From an uncultured Bacteroides sp. (GTDB lineage: Bacteria > Bacteroidota > Bacteroidia > Bacteroidales > Bacteroidaceae): DNA of 64,000 nucleotides. The position numbers were made by a program, and so were the translations under genes. Under the pieces are notes generated by a model, which saw nothing but the letters and a program-made list of their open reading frames with translations, had not been told where the DNA came from and did no database searches. Location: the NCBI RefSeq assembly GCF_905207245.1, contig NZ_CAJLKP010000011.1:42915-106914 (forward strand), given 5' to 3'. Shown in pieces: positions 1 through 9,172 of this stretch (positions within the stretch are counted from its first letter, which is position 1; every line of letters starts with the position of its first letter).

Positions 1-62
1 CCTCTGGTTTTAGGTAATATTGCACACGGAAAATAATAATACTATTTTATATATAATGAACT

Positions 63-1730
63 ATGAAACATAAGTTGACATTACTGCTGGGGTTGTTCTT
101 TCTGCTCTCGGCTTTCACAGCGGACAAACCTGTGATTACTATTTTTATGATTGGTGACTCCACTATGGCTGATAAGTCACTGACAGGTGGGAACCCCGAA
201 CGTGGCTGGGGACAGATGCTACCCGGATATCTTTCTGAGGAAATTCGTGTGGATAACCATGCTGTGAATGGACGCAGTTCCAAGAGCTTTATTGATGAAG
301 GGCGATGGGAGAAGGTGATTTCGCAGGTGAAGAAGGGGGATTATGTATTTATCCAGTTCGGGCACAATGATGAAAAGTCGGACCCAAAACGATACACGGC
401 ACCGGGTAGCACTTTTGATGAGAATCTGAAACGCTTTGTGAACGAGACGCGTGCCAAAGGTGGCATTCCGGTTTTGTTTAATTCCATTGTGCGTCGTAAC
501 TTCGGTACGGCAGACGGAAACAAATTGATTGATACGCACGGAGCTTACTTGGACTCTCCGCGAAATGTGGCAAAAGAGTTGGGTGTGGCATTTGTGGATA
601 TGAATAAGGTTACTCATGACCTTGTGGAGGGCATGGGTCCGGTAGAGTCTAAGAAATTATTCATGTGGGTATCTGCTAATCAGGTTGCCGCCATACCGAA
701 AGGTCGCGAAGATAACACGCACCTGAATATTTATGGTGGACGTGTTGTGGCTGGTCTGGCTATAGATGCGATTGTTAAAGAAGTTCCGGAATTGGCGAAA
801 TATGTTCGCCACTATGAGTTCGTGGTGGCACAGGATGGAAGCGGAGATTTCTTTACGGTACAGGAGGCTATTGATGCCGTGCCTGATTTCCGTAAGAATG
901 TGCGCACTACGATACTGGTTCGCAAAGGTGTGTATAAAGAAAAAATCGTAGTTCCGGAAAGCAAGATCAATATTTCCCTGATTGGGCAAGAGGGAGCGGT
1001 GCTTTCCTATGACGATTATGCGCAGAAGAAGAATTGCTTCGGTGAGGAAAAAGGGACTTCCGGATCATCTTCCTGTTATATTTATGCTCCCGATTTTTAT
1101 GTAGAGAATATCACGTTCGAAAATTCTTCCGGACCGGTAGGGCAGGCTGTAGCCTGTTTTGTGAGTGCTGATCGCGTTTATTTCAAGAACTGCCGTTTCC
1201 TCGGTTTCCAGGATACGCTCTATACTTATGGAAAAGATTGTCGTCAGTACTATGAAGATTGCTACGTAGAAGGTACGGTGGATTTCATTTTCGGTTGGTC
1301 TACGGCAGTGTTCAACCGTTGCCATATCCATAGCAAAAGAGGTGGTTATGTGACGGCGCCTTCTACTGATCAGGGGCAGAAGTATGGCTATGTATTTTAT
1401 GATTGTCGGCTGACGGCTGATGAGGGCGTAACGGAGGTGTATCTCTCACGTCCCTGGCGTTCGTATGCGCAGGCTGTCTTTATCCGTTGCAATTTAGGTA
1501 AGCATATCGTTCCTGCCGGTTGGAATAATTGGGGGAAGAAAGAGGCTGAGAAGACGGTGTTTTATGCTGAATATGAAAGTACGGGCGAAGGAGCCGATCC
1601 GAAAGCGCGTGCACCTTTCTCCCATCAACTGAAAAACACCAAAGGTTATGAAATAGAAACCGTACTTGCCGGAAACGACGGATGGAATCCGGTGAAAAAC
1701 GGTAATGAACTATTGGATATAAAACGCTGA
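63..1730 (+). CDS. Two-domain pectin esterase: SGNH (CE12-like) acetylesterase fused to CE8 pectin methylesterase
   Basis: Residues 1-20 are a hydrophobic signal peptide. Residues about 25-250 form an SGNH/GDSL hydrolase of the rhamnogalacturonan acetylesterase type: GDST with Ser33 near the start, a GHND block, and DNTH carrying the catalytic Asp and His near residue 219. Residues about 265-550 form a pectinesterase beta-helix with QDTLY (near 383), VDFIFG (near 406) and SRPWRSY (near 463), the active-site Asp pair and Arg/Trp of family CE8. The two halves should remove acetyl and methyl esters from pectin in the periplasm or at the cell surface. It is the first gene of a + strand run, 44 bp ahead of a CE7-like esterase. 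The domain calls are seen in the motifs; the exact acetyl substrate is inferred. Confidence 0.92.
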   Translation: MKHKLTLLLGLFFLLSAFTADKPVITIFMIGDSTMADKSLTGGNPERGWGQMLPGYLSEEIRVDNHAVNGRSSKSFIDEGRWEKVISQVKKGDYVFIQFGHNDEKSDPKRYTAPGSTFDENLKRFVNETRAKGGIPVLFNSIVRRNFGTADGNKLIDTHGAYLDSPRNVAKELGVAFVDMNKVTHDLVEGMGPVESKKLFMWVSANQVAAIPKGREDNTHLNIYGGRVVAGLAIDAIVKEVPELAKYVRHYEFVVAQDGSGDFFTVQEAIDAVPDFRKNVRTTILVRKGVYKEKIVVPESKINISLIGQEGAVLSYDDYAQKKNCFGEEKGTSGSSSCYIYAPDFYVENITFENSSGPVGQAVACFVSADRVYFKNCRFLGFQDTLYTYGKDCRQYYEDCYVEGTVDFIFGWSTAVFNRCHIHSKRGGYVTAPSTDQGQKYGYVFYDCRLTADEGVTEVYLSRPWRSYAQAVFIRCNLGKHIVPAGWNNWGKKEAEKTVFYAEYESTGEGADPKARAPFSHQLKNTKGYEIETVLAGNDGWNPVKNGNELLDIKR

Positions 1731-1774
1731 TTAGAACTGAAATCAATTAGAAATTAGAAAAACATTAGAATACA

Positions 1775-3091
1775 ATGATGAAGAAGAACTTATTGGTACT
1801 GTTATTTGCTCTGTTATTTCCTCTGTCGTTTGTTATCGCGGAGAACTACCCGTACCGGAGCGATGTGCTTTGGGTTACTGTGCCCAATCATGCTGATTGG
1901 ATTTATAAGATCGGAGAAAGAGCTACGGTTGAAGTGCAATTCTATAAATATGGTATTCCACAGGATGGCGTGACCGTATCTTATGAGATAGGCGGAGATA
2001 TGATGCCTGCTGAAACCTCTGGTTCTGTTACCTTGAAAAAAGGTAAAGCCGTAATTCCTATCGGAACAATGAAAGAACCGGGCTTTCGCGACTGCCGGAT
2101 GACGGCAACCGTGGATGGAAAGAGTTATAAGCATCATGTGAAAGTCGGTTTCTCTCCGGAAAACATCAAGCCTTATACGCAGATGCCCAAAGACTTCAAT
2201 GAATTCTGGGATAACAATAAAGCGGAAGCTGCCAAGTATCCATTGACTTATACGAAAGAACTGGCAAAAGAATATTGCACAGATAAAGTGGATTGTTACT
2301 TTATTAAGTTAATGCTGAATAATCGTGGACAGGGTATTTATGGCTATCTTTTTTACCCGAAAAACGCAGCGAAAGGCTCTTGTCCGGTTGTGCTTTGTCC
2401 TCCGGGAGCAGGTATCAAAACCATCAAGGAACCTCTGCGCCATAAGTATTATGCGGAAGAAGGATGCATCCGTTTTGAAATCGAGATACATGGACTGAAC
2501 CCGACAATGTCTGAGGAAGAATTCAAAGAAATCAGTAATGCCTTTAACGGTAGAGAAAACGGTTATCTGAACAATGGGCTGGATAATCGTGATAATTATT
2601 ATATGAAGCGTGTTTATCTGGGGTGTGTGCGTAGCATTGATCTGCTGACTTCTTTGCCGGAATGGGATGGCAAGAATGTCATTGTCCAGGGTGGCAGTCA
2701 GGGTGGAGCCTTAGCTCTGATTACTACTGGTTTGGATAACCGTGTTACTGCTTGTGTTGCCAATCATCCTGCTTTGAGTGATATGGCCGGTTATAAAGCC
2801 GGACGTGCAGGTGGTTACCCCCACTTCTTCCGGACAGAAGGTATGGATACCCCTGATAAGCTGAAGACAATGGCATATTATGATGTGGTGAATTTCGCCC
2901 GTTTGATAAAGGTGCCTACTTACATAACCTGGGGATACAATGACGATGTATGCCCGCCGACCACCAGCTATGCTGTTTATAATACACTGGATTGTCCGAA
3001 GGAAGCTTTGATAACTCCGATTAATGAACACTGGACTTCCAATGATACGGAATACGGGCAGTTGAAGTGGATATTGAAACACCTGAAATAA
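1775..3091 (+). CDS. Secreted alpha/beta-hydrolase, acetyl xylan esterase (CE7/AXE1) type
   Basis: A 438-residue protein with a signal peptide (MMKKNLLVLLFALLFPLSF), an N-terminal beta-sandwich-like region (about 25-125) and a C-terminal alpha/beta-hydrolase. The nucleophile motif GGSQGG has Ser near residue 307. WGYNDDVCPP carries the acid Asp, and the NEHW segment near the C-terminus carries the His. This is the layout of CE7/AXE1 acetylesterases, with an extra N-terminal domain that is common in Bacteroides homologues. It follows the CE12-CE8 enzyme by 44 bp and precedes SusC-1, so deacetylation of imported pectin oligosaccharides is the likely job. The substrate is inferred, not shown. 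It could start at Met1 or Met2; the difference is one residue. Confidence 0.85.
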   Translation: MMKKNLLVLLFALLFPLSFVIAENYPYRSDVLWVTVPNHADWIYKIGERATVEVQFYKYGIPQDGVTVSYEIGGDMMPAETSGSVTLKKGKAVIPIGTMKEPGFRDCRMTATVDGKSYKHHVKVGFSPENIKPYTQMPKDFNEFWDNNKAEAAKYPLTYTKELAKEYCTDKVDCYFIKLMLNNRGQGIYGYLFYPKNAAKGSCPVVLCPPGAGIKTIKEPLRHKYYAEEGCIRFEIEIHGLNPTMSEEEFKEISNAFNGRENGYLNNGLDNRDNYYMKRVYLGCVRSIDLLTSLPEWDGKNVIVQGGSQGGALALITTGLDNRVTACVANHPALSDMAGYKAGRAGGYPHFFRTEGMDTPDKLKTMAYYDVVNFARLIKVPTYITWGYNDDVCPPTTSYAVYNTLDCPKEALITPINEHWTSNDTEYGQLKWILKHLK

Positions 3092-3404
3092 GCAGGAATT
3101 ATTCTATGTTCTTTCCTCTCTGGTATACTTTCTTTGAGAATATATCGGAGAGGATTTTTTATAAACCTCTCTGTTGTAAAATAAACGATTGCCGAGGGGG
3201 AAAAAGTGTAGAAAATATGTGGAATAATTGTTTAAAGCCCCTCTATAAAGGCATTCCGAGCCAGTTGGACTATTTTTTTAACCGATTTGAGCATATTTTT
3301 CACCTTAAAAATCAAGATAATCCCCTCCTTTGCATGGCAAGGTGAAAGACAAAACCTTATAGAGAAACTTTGAATCTTTATTTATTAACTCCAAATGTAT
3401 TAAT
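3092..3404 (+). other. Intergenic region ahead of SusC-1
   Basis: No convincing gene. A weak hairpin (GAGAGG / CCTCTC, 3148-3171) lies just after the CE7-like gene and lacks a clear T tract. A motif at about 3300-3325 resembles the operator candidate of the other PUL promoters. AAACTTTG at 3365-3372 is the best -7 box candidate (consensus TAnnTTTG, first base mismatched). The rest is AT-rich leader. Confidence 0.5.
3300..3372 (+). promoter_or_regulatory. Candidate SusC-1 promoter with operator-like motif
   Basis: CACCTTAAAAA followed by AAGATAATCCCC (3301-3325) parallels CACCCTAAAAA-CAGATATT ahead of SusC-2 and CAGATATTCCCC ahead of GH95. The best -7 box, AAACTTTG at 3365-3372, lies about 18 bp further away than in those promoters. 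The spacing rule therefore breaks here and the assignment is tentative. Confidence 0.4.
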
Positions 3405-6398
3405 ATGAAAAACAAACTGCATTTTGATTTTAGAAAGTTATGTTTTGTATTGGCATTGATATTGACACAATGCCTGTACGCACAAAACAAGACGATTACT
3501 GGAACGGTGACTGACTCGAAGCAAGAACCGCTGATTGGTGTGAATGTCACGGTGAAGGGTAATTCAAGCGTAGGAACAATTACCGATATGGATGGTAAGT
3601 ATACTTTGCCGGTTCCCTCAGGAAAAATCACTCTTGTGTTTTCTTATATAGGATATGTGGCACAAGAAATTGTGGTAGGTTCACAGAGTACGATTGATGT
3701 AGTACTGCTGGATGATGCCCAGGCTTTGGAAGAAGTAGTGGTGGTAGGCTACGGTACGATGAAAAAATCTGATTTAACCGGTTCAGTCTCTTCCATTAGT
3801 AGCGATCGGTTTAAAGTAGGTACCGATTTGAGTCCTCAGCAATTAATGCAGGGTGCCTTTTCCGGTGTAAATATCAGCCAGAATAGCGGTAAGCCCGGTG
3901 GCTCTAATACCATCCGTGTTCGTGGAGGTACATCCATCTCTGCTTCCAATGATCCATTATATGTAATTGATGGCGTACCTATTAATAGCTCTGCCGGTGT
4001 AAGTTCCAGCCACATTGCTTCCAATGGTAGCAATACGGACTTCTTCGATCAGGAGTCGGCGAATCCCTTGGCTTCTATTAACCCTAATGACATTGAATCC
4101 ATCAATATTCTGAAGGATGCTTCCGCTACTGCCATTTATGGTTCCCGTGGCGCTAATGGAGTCATTATGATTACTACCAAGAAAGGCAAGAAGGGAGTTA
4201 AGCAATTGGACTATAGCTATAGTTTAGGTATTTCTAATGTGAGCAATAAGCTGGATGTATTGACTGGTGATGAATACCGTAAGGTAGTGAATGATTTAGG
4301 GCTGACATTGGATGATAAAGGTGATAATGCAGACTGGCAAGACCGTATTTTTCGTACGGCAATTTCTCAGAACCATTACCTTTCTTTTATGAGCGGGGGT
4401 GAGGATACAAATTACCGGGCATCTTTGGGGTACAGTGATCAGGAAGGCGTCATGTTAGGTTCCGGTATGACCAGTGCCAATGCCCGCATGAATATTAATC
4501 ATACGGCACTGGATGGCAAACTGAAACTGAGCATGAACTTGAACTATGGTGAAACAAATGCAGACCAGGCACCGGTATCCAATACGGTTGGTAGTGAAAT
4601 GGGAAGTAGCATGCTGTACGAAGCCTATGTCTTTAATCCTACTTATCCGGTCTATAATGATGAAGGTGATTTCAATGATGTACCTCCTTATCGTGTCAAC
4701 CCGGTGTCTTTTGCATCGGAGATTCTGGATGAACGTAAGAACAGGAAATTTCTGGGTAATCTGACTGCAGACTGGAATTTCTATAAACCTTTCACATTTC
4801 AGGTGAATCTGGGCTACACTTATAATTCGATTGAGCGTAACTCCTATATATCCAAGAGCAACCTGCTTGGCAATGGTAATGGCGGCTACGTCAGCGTGCA
4901 AAAGCTGCAAGATTATTCTAAATTGCTGGAAACTATCCTGAAGTATAATCAGAAGTTCGGCAAACACTCTATTGATGCCATGTTGGGTTATTCTTACCAA
5001 TATTTTTATGATGAAGGTAACCATACCCGTGCCTATGGCTTTTTGTCTGATACATTCAAGTGGTATAGCCTTGCTGCGGCAAAGACGGTGGAGAGCATAA
5101 GCAGCTTTGCCGAAAGCAATACGCTGATATCTATGTATGGCCGTATAAACTATAATTATGGAGATAAATACCTGTTTACTGCTACTGTACGTCGTGATGG
5201 TTCCAGCCGTTTTGGTGCCGACCACAAGTGGGGCGTTTTTCCTTCGGCAGCAGCTTCCTGGAGAATTTCTCAAGAAGAATTCTATCATAGCGATATTCTT
5301 ACCGACCTGAAACTGCGTGTCAGCTATGGTATCACAGGTAATCAGGAAATAGGTAACTACAATTCTCTGAATACGCTGGGAGCCAGCACTAACGGATATT
5401 TGGTAGGCGGTGAAAAAGTGACTATTGTATTGCCGCAACAATACTCCAATCCGGATATAAAGTGGGAACAGACTGCGCAGACGGATATAGGTCTGGATTT
5501 CGGACTTTTCAACGGAAGAATTCATGGTAGTATTGATTATTACTATAAGAAAACCACCGATTTGTTGCTTTCCGTAGCAGTTCCTTCTCCGTCTTTGATT
5601 ACTTCGCAGATTGCCAATGTAGGTTCAGTAAAGAATCAGGGTATTGAGATTGATTTAGGATTCGGTGTGCTGCGTACAAAGGACTTCTCATGGGATGTAA
5701 ATATGAACTTCAGTCGTAATAAGAATGAGTTGATAAGTCTGTCGAATGATAAGTGGACCGGGGAAAATATGAAGGTGGCTCCTTGCCAGGGGCAGGGTCT
5801 TTCCGGGTCTTATGCCCAGTTGGTTATGCCGGGGCAACCTTTGGGAACTTTCTATGGAAAGAAGTTCATTGGTATCAAGGATGGAAAAGAACAATTTGCC
5901 AATGATGGTGAGTCTGAAATCATCGGTTGCGCACAGCCCGACTTTACATACGGCATCTCTACTACTTTGCGCTATAAAAACTGGAGCCTGAGTATGAATC
6001 TGCGTGGTAGTGTAGGCAATGATGTATATAACTGTACGGCAAATAACCTCTCTTATCTGAATAACCTGCCGGGTAGAAATGTATTGAAAGAAGCTGTGAC
6101 CGCCGGTGTGAGTCGTGAAGAAGCCAAAGTGTTCTCTTCCAGATTTATAGAAGATGGTTCATTCCTGCGTATGGACAATCTCTCTTTGGGCTATGATTTC
6201 AGTTTCAAACCGTTGCGCATTACCCGTGCACGTGTGTTTGTTTCCGGTCAGAACCTGTTCACCATTACTGGATATTCCGGTCTGGATCCTGAAGTAAACT
6301 CCGAAGTTTCCAGAACCGGTGTGGCTCCGATGGGTATCGACTATCTGAGTTATCCGAAAGCACGTACTTTCACAATGGGTATCAACGTTTCATTTTAA
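3405..6398 (+). CDS. SusC-like TonB-dependent outer-membrane receptor (SusC-1)
   Basis: A 997-residue protein. The signal peptide ends near LYAQ (residue 26). A carboxypeptidase-regulatory-like beta-sandwich follows (about 28-105), then the EEVVVVGYG TonB-box region, a plug domain (ISASNDPLYVIDGVPI, then ILKDASATAIYGSRGANGVI), and a 22-strand barrel ending in the aromatic C-terminus NVSF. This is the classic SusC/RagA layout. It imports glycan oligomers across the outer membrane with its SusD partner, whose gene starts 20 bp downstream. The length is typical. The substrate is inferred as pectin-derived from the esterase neighbours. It probably forms one operon with SusD-1 and the esterase at 7966. 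Confidence 0.97.
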   Translation: MKNKLHFDFRKLCFVLALILTQCLYAQNKTITGTVTDSKQEPLIGVNVTVKGNSSVGTITDMDGKYTLPVPSGKITLVFSYIGYVAQEIVVGSQSTIDVVLLDDAQALEEVVVVGYGTMKKSDLTGSVSSISSDRFKVGTDLSPQQLMQGAFSGVNISQNSGKPGGSNTIRVRGGTSISASNDPLYVIDGVPINSSAGVSSSHIASNGSNTDFFDQESANPLASINPNDIESINILKDASATAIYGSRGANGVIMITTKKGKKGVKQLDYSYSLGISNVSNKLDVLTGDEYRKVVNDLGLTLDDKGDNADWQDRIFRTAISQNHYLSFMSGGEDTNYRASLGYSDQEGVMLGSGMTSANARMNINHTALDGKLKLSMNLNYGETNADQAPVSNTVGSEMGSSMLYEAYVFNPTYPVYNDEGDFNDVPPYRVNPVSFASEILDERKNRKFLGNLTADWNFYKPFTFQVNLGYTYNSIERNSYISKSNLLGNGNGGYVSVQKLQDYSKLLETILKYNQKFGKHSIDAMLGYSYQYFYDEGNHTRAYGFLSDTFKWYSLAAAKTVESISSFAESNTLISMYGRINYNYGDKYLFTATVRRDGSSRFGADHKWGVFPSAAASWRISQEEFYHSDILTDLKLRVSYGITGNQEIGNYNSLNTLGASTNGYLVGGEKVTIVLPQQYSNPDIKWEQTAQTDIGLDFGLFNGRIHGSIDYYYKKTTDLLLSVAVPSPSLITSQIANVGSVKNQGIEIDLGFGVLRTKDFSWDVNMNFSRNKNELISLSNDKWTGENMKVAPCQGQGLSGSYAQLVMPGQPLGTFYGKKFIGIKDGKEQFANDGESEIIGCAQPDFTYGISTTLRYKNWSLSMNLRGSVGNDVYNCTANNLSYLNNLPGRNVLKEAVTAGVSREEAKVFSSRFIEDGSFLRMDNLSLGYDFSFKPLRITRARVFVSGQNLFTITGYSGLDPEVNSEVSRTGVAPMGIDYLSYPKARTFTMGINVSF

Positions 6399-6418
6399 CC
6401 TTAATTTATTATCAGAAG

Positions 6419-7951
6419 ATGAAAACAAGAAGAATATTTAAAAGCATAGTTGCCTGTGGCGTCGGAATCAGTATGTTGTCCGGTTGCCTTAATCTGGATG
6501 AAGAATTATATGGCAGACTTTCTCCTGAGACCTATTATCAGACAGAAGAAGAAGCTCTCTCTTCTGTAGTCGGTGTATATCAATATCTGGCATATATGTC
6601 CAGGGCAGGCGGTGATGGCTGGCGAATAGGAGAGTTTGGAACGGATGAGTTTTTCTGTCCGGGGCGTGCCAGTGGTGGTTGGTATGACGAAGGTAATATG
6701 CAGATAATGGCGCATAAGATAACACCGGACAATGCCCGTCTTGAGACCTGCTGGGGAACCTATTTGTTTCCGGGAATCGGTGCTGCCAATGCTGTGATAG
6801 CCAGTATGGAGTCCTCTCCCATGAAAGATGATTTGAAAGCCTTGATTGCAGAGACACGGGCTCTTCGTGCCTACGGATATTATTATGCGATGGATTATTT
6901 CGGAAATGTTCCTCTTTTCACAGGAGCTAAAGTGGACGCGAATGATTTGCCGAAAACGGCATCCAGAAAGGAAGTTTATGAATTCGTGGTGAAAGAGTTT
7001 ACAGAGGCGGCTGCGGAGTTGCCTTCCATTAAAGAAGTGAATCGTGCTGCTTATTATCCCCGTTTGACAAAAGAGGCGGTATATACAGCGTTAGCTTCCG
7101 TCTACCTGAATGCTGAGGTGTATGCCGGCGAGGCTCATTGGGCTGATGTGGTGACGATGTGTAATCATGTTATCGGAACAAATGCCTATTCCTTGGAAAA
7201 TAAAGTGGGAGACTGTTTCCTTGCCACCAACGAAGCAAACTCGTCGGAAGTCATTTCTTCCTTTGCAGTAGACCCGTCGAAAGGTGTGGATGGAAATGAG
7301 TTTATACTTTATACTCAGCATGCCCTCGACCAGAAAAAGTATAACTTATCTTTTGCTCCGGCCAATGGATATTGCTTCACTGATGATGCCTTGAAGAGAT
7401 ATGAAGAAGGTGATGAACGGCTGGAACTTCTGGAATACGGACCTCAGTATTATCAGGATGGAGTGACTCCGCTATGCGATGATAAAGGTACTCAACTCGT
7501 ACTGACAACTATCAAAGATATGGTTGCCGCACAGGATAATGAAGGCTACCGGGTATTGAAATATTCACCGATAGGTGTAGCATGGTCCGGCAGTAAAGCG
7601 GATAATGATTATATTTTGGAACGCTATTCCAATGTTCTTCTTATGAAGGCTGAGGCTTTGTTCAGGCAAGGAATACAGTTGGACGAAGCACTCGAATTGG
7701 TCAATCAGGTGCGTCGGCGCAGCGGAGTGGCCGATTGGGATGAACTGACCCTGAAAAAGATAGAAGAAGAACGAGCCCGTGAATTCATCTGGGAGAATCA
7801 ACGCCGCCGTGATATGATTCGTTTTGGATCTTACTTCACAGATACCTGGTTCTATAAAACCGGCGTTACGGAAGAGTGGAGGGGAATTTATCCGATACCT
7901 GCCATTCAGTTGAATAATAATCCTAATTTGAAACAAAATCCGAATTATTAA
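6419..7951 (+). CDS. SusD/RagB-family glycan-binding lipoprotein (SusD-1)
   Basis: A 510-residue protein with a lipobox (SMLSGC, Cys near residue 23), so a lipid-anchored outer-membrane protein. It shows the SusD features: an N-terminal region with tetratricopeptide-like helices (ALIAETRALRAYGYYYAMDYFGNVP) and a C-terminal block with EERAREFIWENQRRRDMIRFG and the closing IPAIQLNNNPNLKQNPNY. It caps the SusC-1 barrel and delivers oligosaccharide. The gene starts 20 bp after SusC-1 and is followed 14 bp later by an alpha/beta esterase, which fits one transcription unit. Confidence 0.96.
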   Translation: MKTRRIFKSIVACGVGISMLSGCLNLDEELYGRLSPETYYQTEEEALSSVVGVYQYLAYMSRAGGDGWRIGEFGTDEFFCPGRASGGWYDEGNMQIMAHKITPDNARLETCWGTYLFPGIGAANAVIASMESSPMKDDLKALIAETRALRAYGYYYAMDYFGNVPLFTGAKVDANDLPKTASRKEVYEFVVKEFTEAAAELPSIKEVNRAAYYPRLTKEAVYTALASVYLNAEVYAGEAHWADVVTMCNHVIGTNAYSLENKVGDCFLATNEANSSEVISSFAVDPSKGVDGNEFILYTQHALDQKKYNLSFAPANGYCFTDDALKRYEEGDERLELLEYGPQYYQDGVTPLCDDKGTQLVLTTIKDMVAAQDNEGYRVLKYSPIGVAWSGSKADNDYILERYSNVLLMKAEALFRQGIQLDEALELVNQVRRRSGVADWDELTLKKIEEERAREFIWENQRRRDMIRFGSYFTDTWFYKTGVTEEWRGIYPIPAIQLNNNPNLKQNPNY

Positions 7952-7965
7952 TATATGTTTTTGAT

Positions 7966-9108
7966 ATGATAAACAAATTCATTCTTTGCGTGTTAGGGTT
8001 GGTCACTTCGGTGGCCGCCCTTTCTCAGCATTTATCCGGCTACGAGCTGGAAAGAGAGATGCCGGTTTTTCTGGACCAGCTAAAGCAAGAGTTGACTTAC
8101 CCTATGGCCTGGGGAAACAGTCCGGTCAAGAACTTTAAGAAATGGCGTAAAAAGGCGCGTAATGCAGTACTGGATGCCATGTTGGCCCCGCCTCCTTATA
8201 CTACTGATTATAAGTTGGAGGTAGTTGCGGAAGAACAACGGGATGGGTATAAAGCAAGGAAACTGCGTTTCAACCTGACGGGCTATTCGCGTGTGAATGC
8301 CTATATGCTGGTTCCTGACGGCGAAGGACCATTTCCGGCAGTTGTACTTCTTCATGACCACGGAGGGCATTATACAATTGGCAAAGAGAAAATGATTCGT
8401 CCCTTCGGTGTGTCTCCCGAGGTGTTGGCTGATGCTGATGCATGGGCTAAACAATGCTATGGTGGGCAATATGTAGGCGATTATCTGGCGGCTCATGGTT
8501 ATGTGGTTATCTCTATTGATGCCATATTCTGGGGCGAACGCGGGCGTAAAGAAGGGATTGACGGTGACAGACATATGGCTGTGGCAGGCAACTTTATGAT
8601 GTTGGGACGTAGTTGGAGTGCTTTTATGAACTATGAAGATATGTACACCACTGATTTCCTGGCGACATTGCCGGAAGTTGACCCTGAACGCATCGGCTGT
8701 GTGGGCTTCTCCATGGGGGCGTACCGTGCCTGGATGCTTTCGGCGCTGACAGATAAAGTAAAGGCAGGAGCTGCGGTTTGCTGGATGGTGACTACGGATT
8801 GCCAGTTCTCGTGGGAGTATGGACGCGAAAGAGGAGGGTTTGCCAATATGTTGCCGGGTATCAGACGTTATTTGGATTATCCACATATTGCTTCTATCGC
8901 TTGTCCCAAACCCATGTTTTTCCTGAATGGCGAGCATGATAAGTTGTTTCCTCCGGTGGGAGTGAATGCAGCTTTTGCCGAAATGAGGAAGGTTTGGGAA
9001 AGCCGTTCGGCAGGTGATAAACTTGTTACTGAGTTATGGGATATGCCGCATGATTGCGGGATAAAGGTACAGGAAGCTGTTTTGTCATTCCTGAATAAAA
9101 GTCTGTAA
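7966..9108 (+). CDS. Secreted alpha/beta-hydrolase esterase, BT1017/CE19-like (copy 1)
   Basis: A 380-residue protein with a short signal peptide (ending near ALSQ). The alpha/beta-hydrolase fold shows GFSMGA (Ser near 249), GEHDKLFPP (Asp near 325) and MPHDCG (His near 362), a complete catalytic triad. It has the long PFGVSPE insertion shared with the second copy at 13615-14769. The overall look resembles the B. thetaiotaomicron esterase BT1017 (CE19), a methylesterase acting in RG-II breakdown; I recall this from family knowledge and have not aligned it. It is the last gene of the SusC-1/SusD-1 unit and faces HTCS-1 convergently across 64 bp. Confidence 0.8.
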   Translation: MINKFILCVLGLVTSVAALSQHLSGYELEREMPVFLDQLKQELTYPMAWGNSPVKNFKKWRKKARNAVLDAMLAPPPYTTDYKLEVVAEEQRDGYKARKLRFNLTGYSRVNAYMLVPDGEGPFPAVVLLHDHGGHYTIGKEKMIRPFGVSPEVLADADAWAKQCYGGQYVGDYLAAHGYVVISIDAIFWGERGRKEGIDGDRHMAVAGNFMMLGRSWSAFMNYEDMYTTDFLATLPEVDPERIGCVGFSMGAYRAWMLSALTDKVKAGAAVCWMVTTDCQFSWEYGRERGGFANMLPGIRRYLDYPHIASIACPKPMFFLNGEHDKLFPPVGVNAAFAEMRKVWESRSAGDKLVTELWDMPHDCGIKVQEAVLSFLNKSL

Positions 9109-9172
9109 ATCAAAGGTTAGTAGCAAGGAAATCTTGCCGCAGCCTTGGCAAAATGCATTCGATAGCCTTTCG

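Noticed and set aside
3067..3345. 92-residue open frame on the + strand
   Set aside because: It overlaps the CE7-like 3' end and the SusC-1 regulatory region, is poor in recognisable features and has no plausible promoter.
4455..5525. 356-residue open frame on the - strand inside SusC-1
   Set aside because: It lies wholly within a certain SusC gene and has no recognisable domain or promoter; it is a shadow of codon usage. The same holds for the long opposite-strand frames inside the esterases, GH28 and HTCS genes.
9109..9172. Terminator between the convergent esterase and HTCS-1 genes
   Set aside because: Only a 5-bp stem (GCAAG/CTTGC) without a T tract is visible; too weak to annotate.
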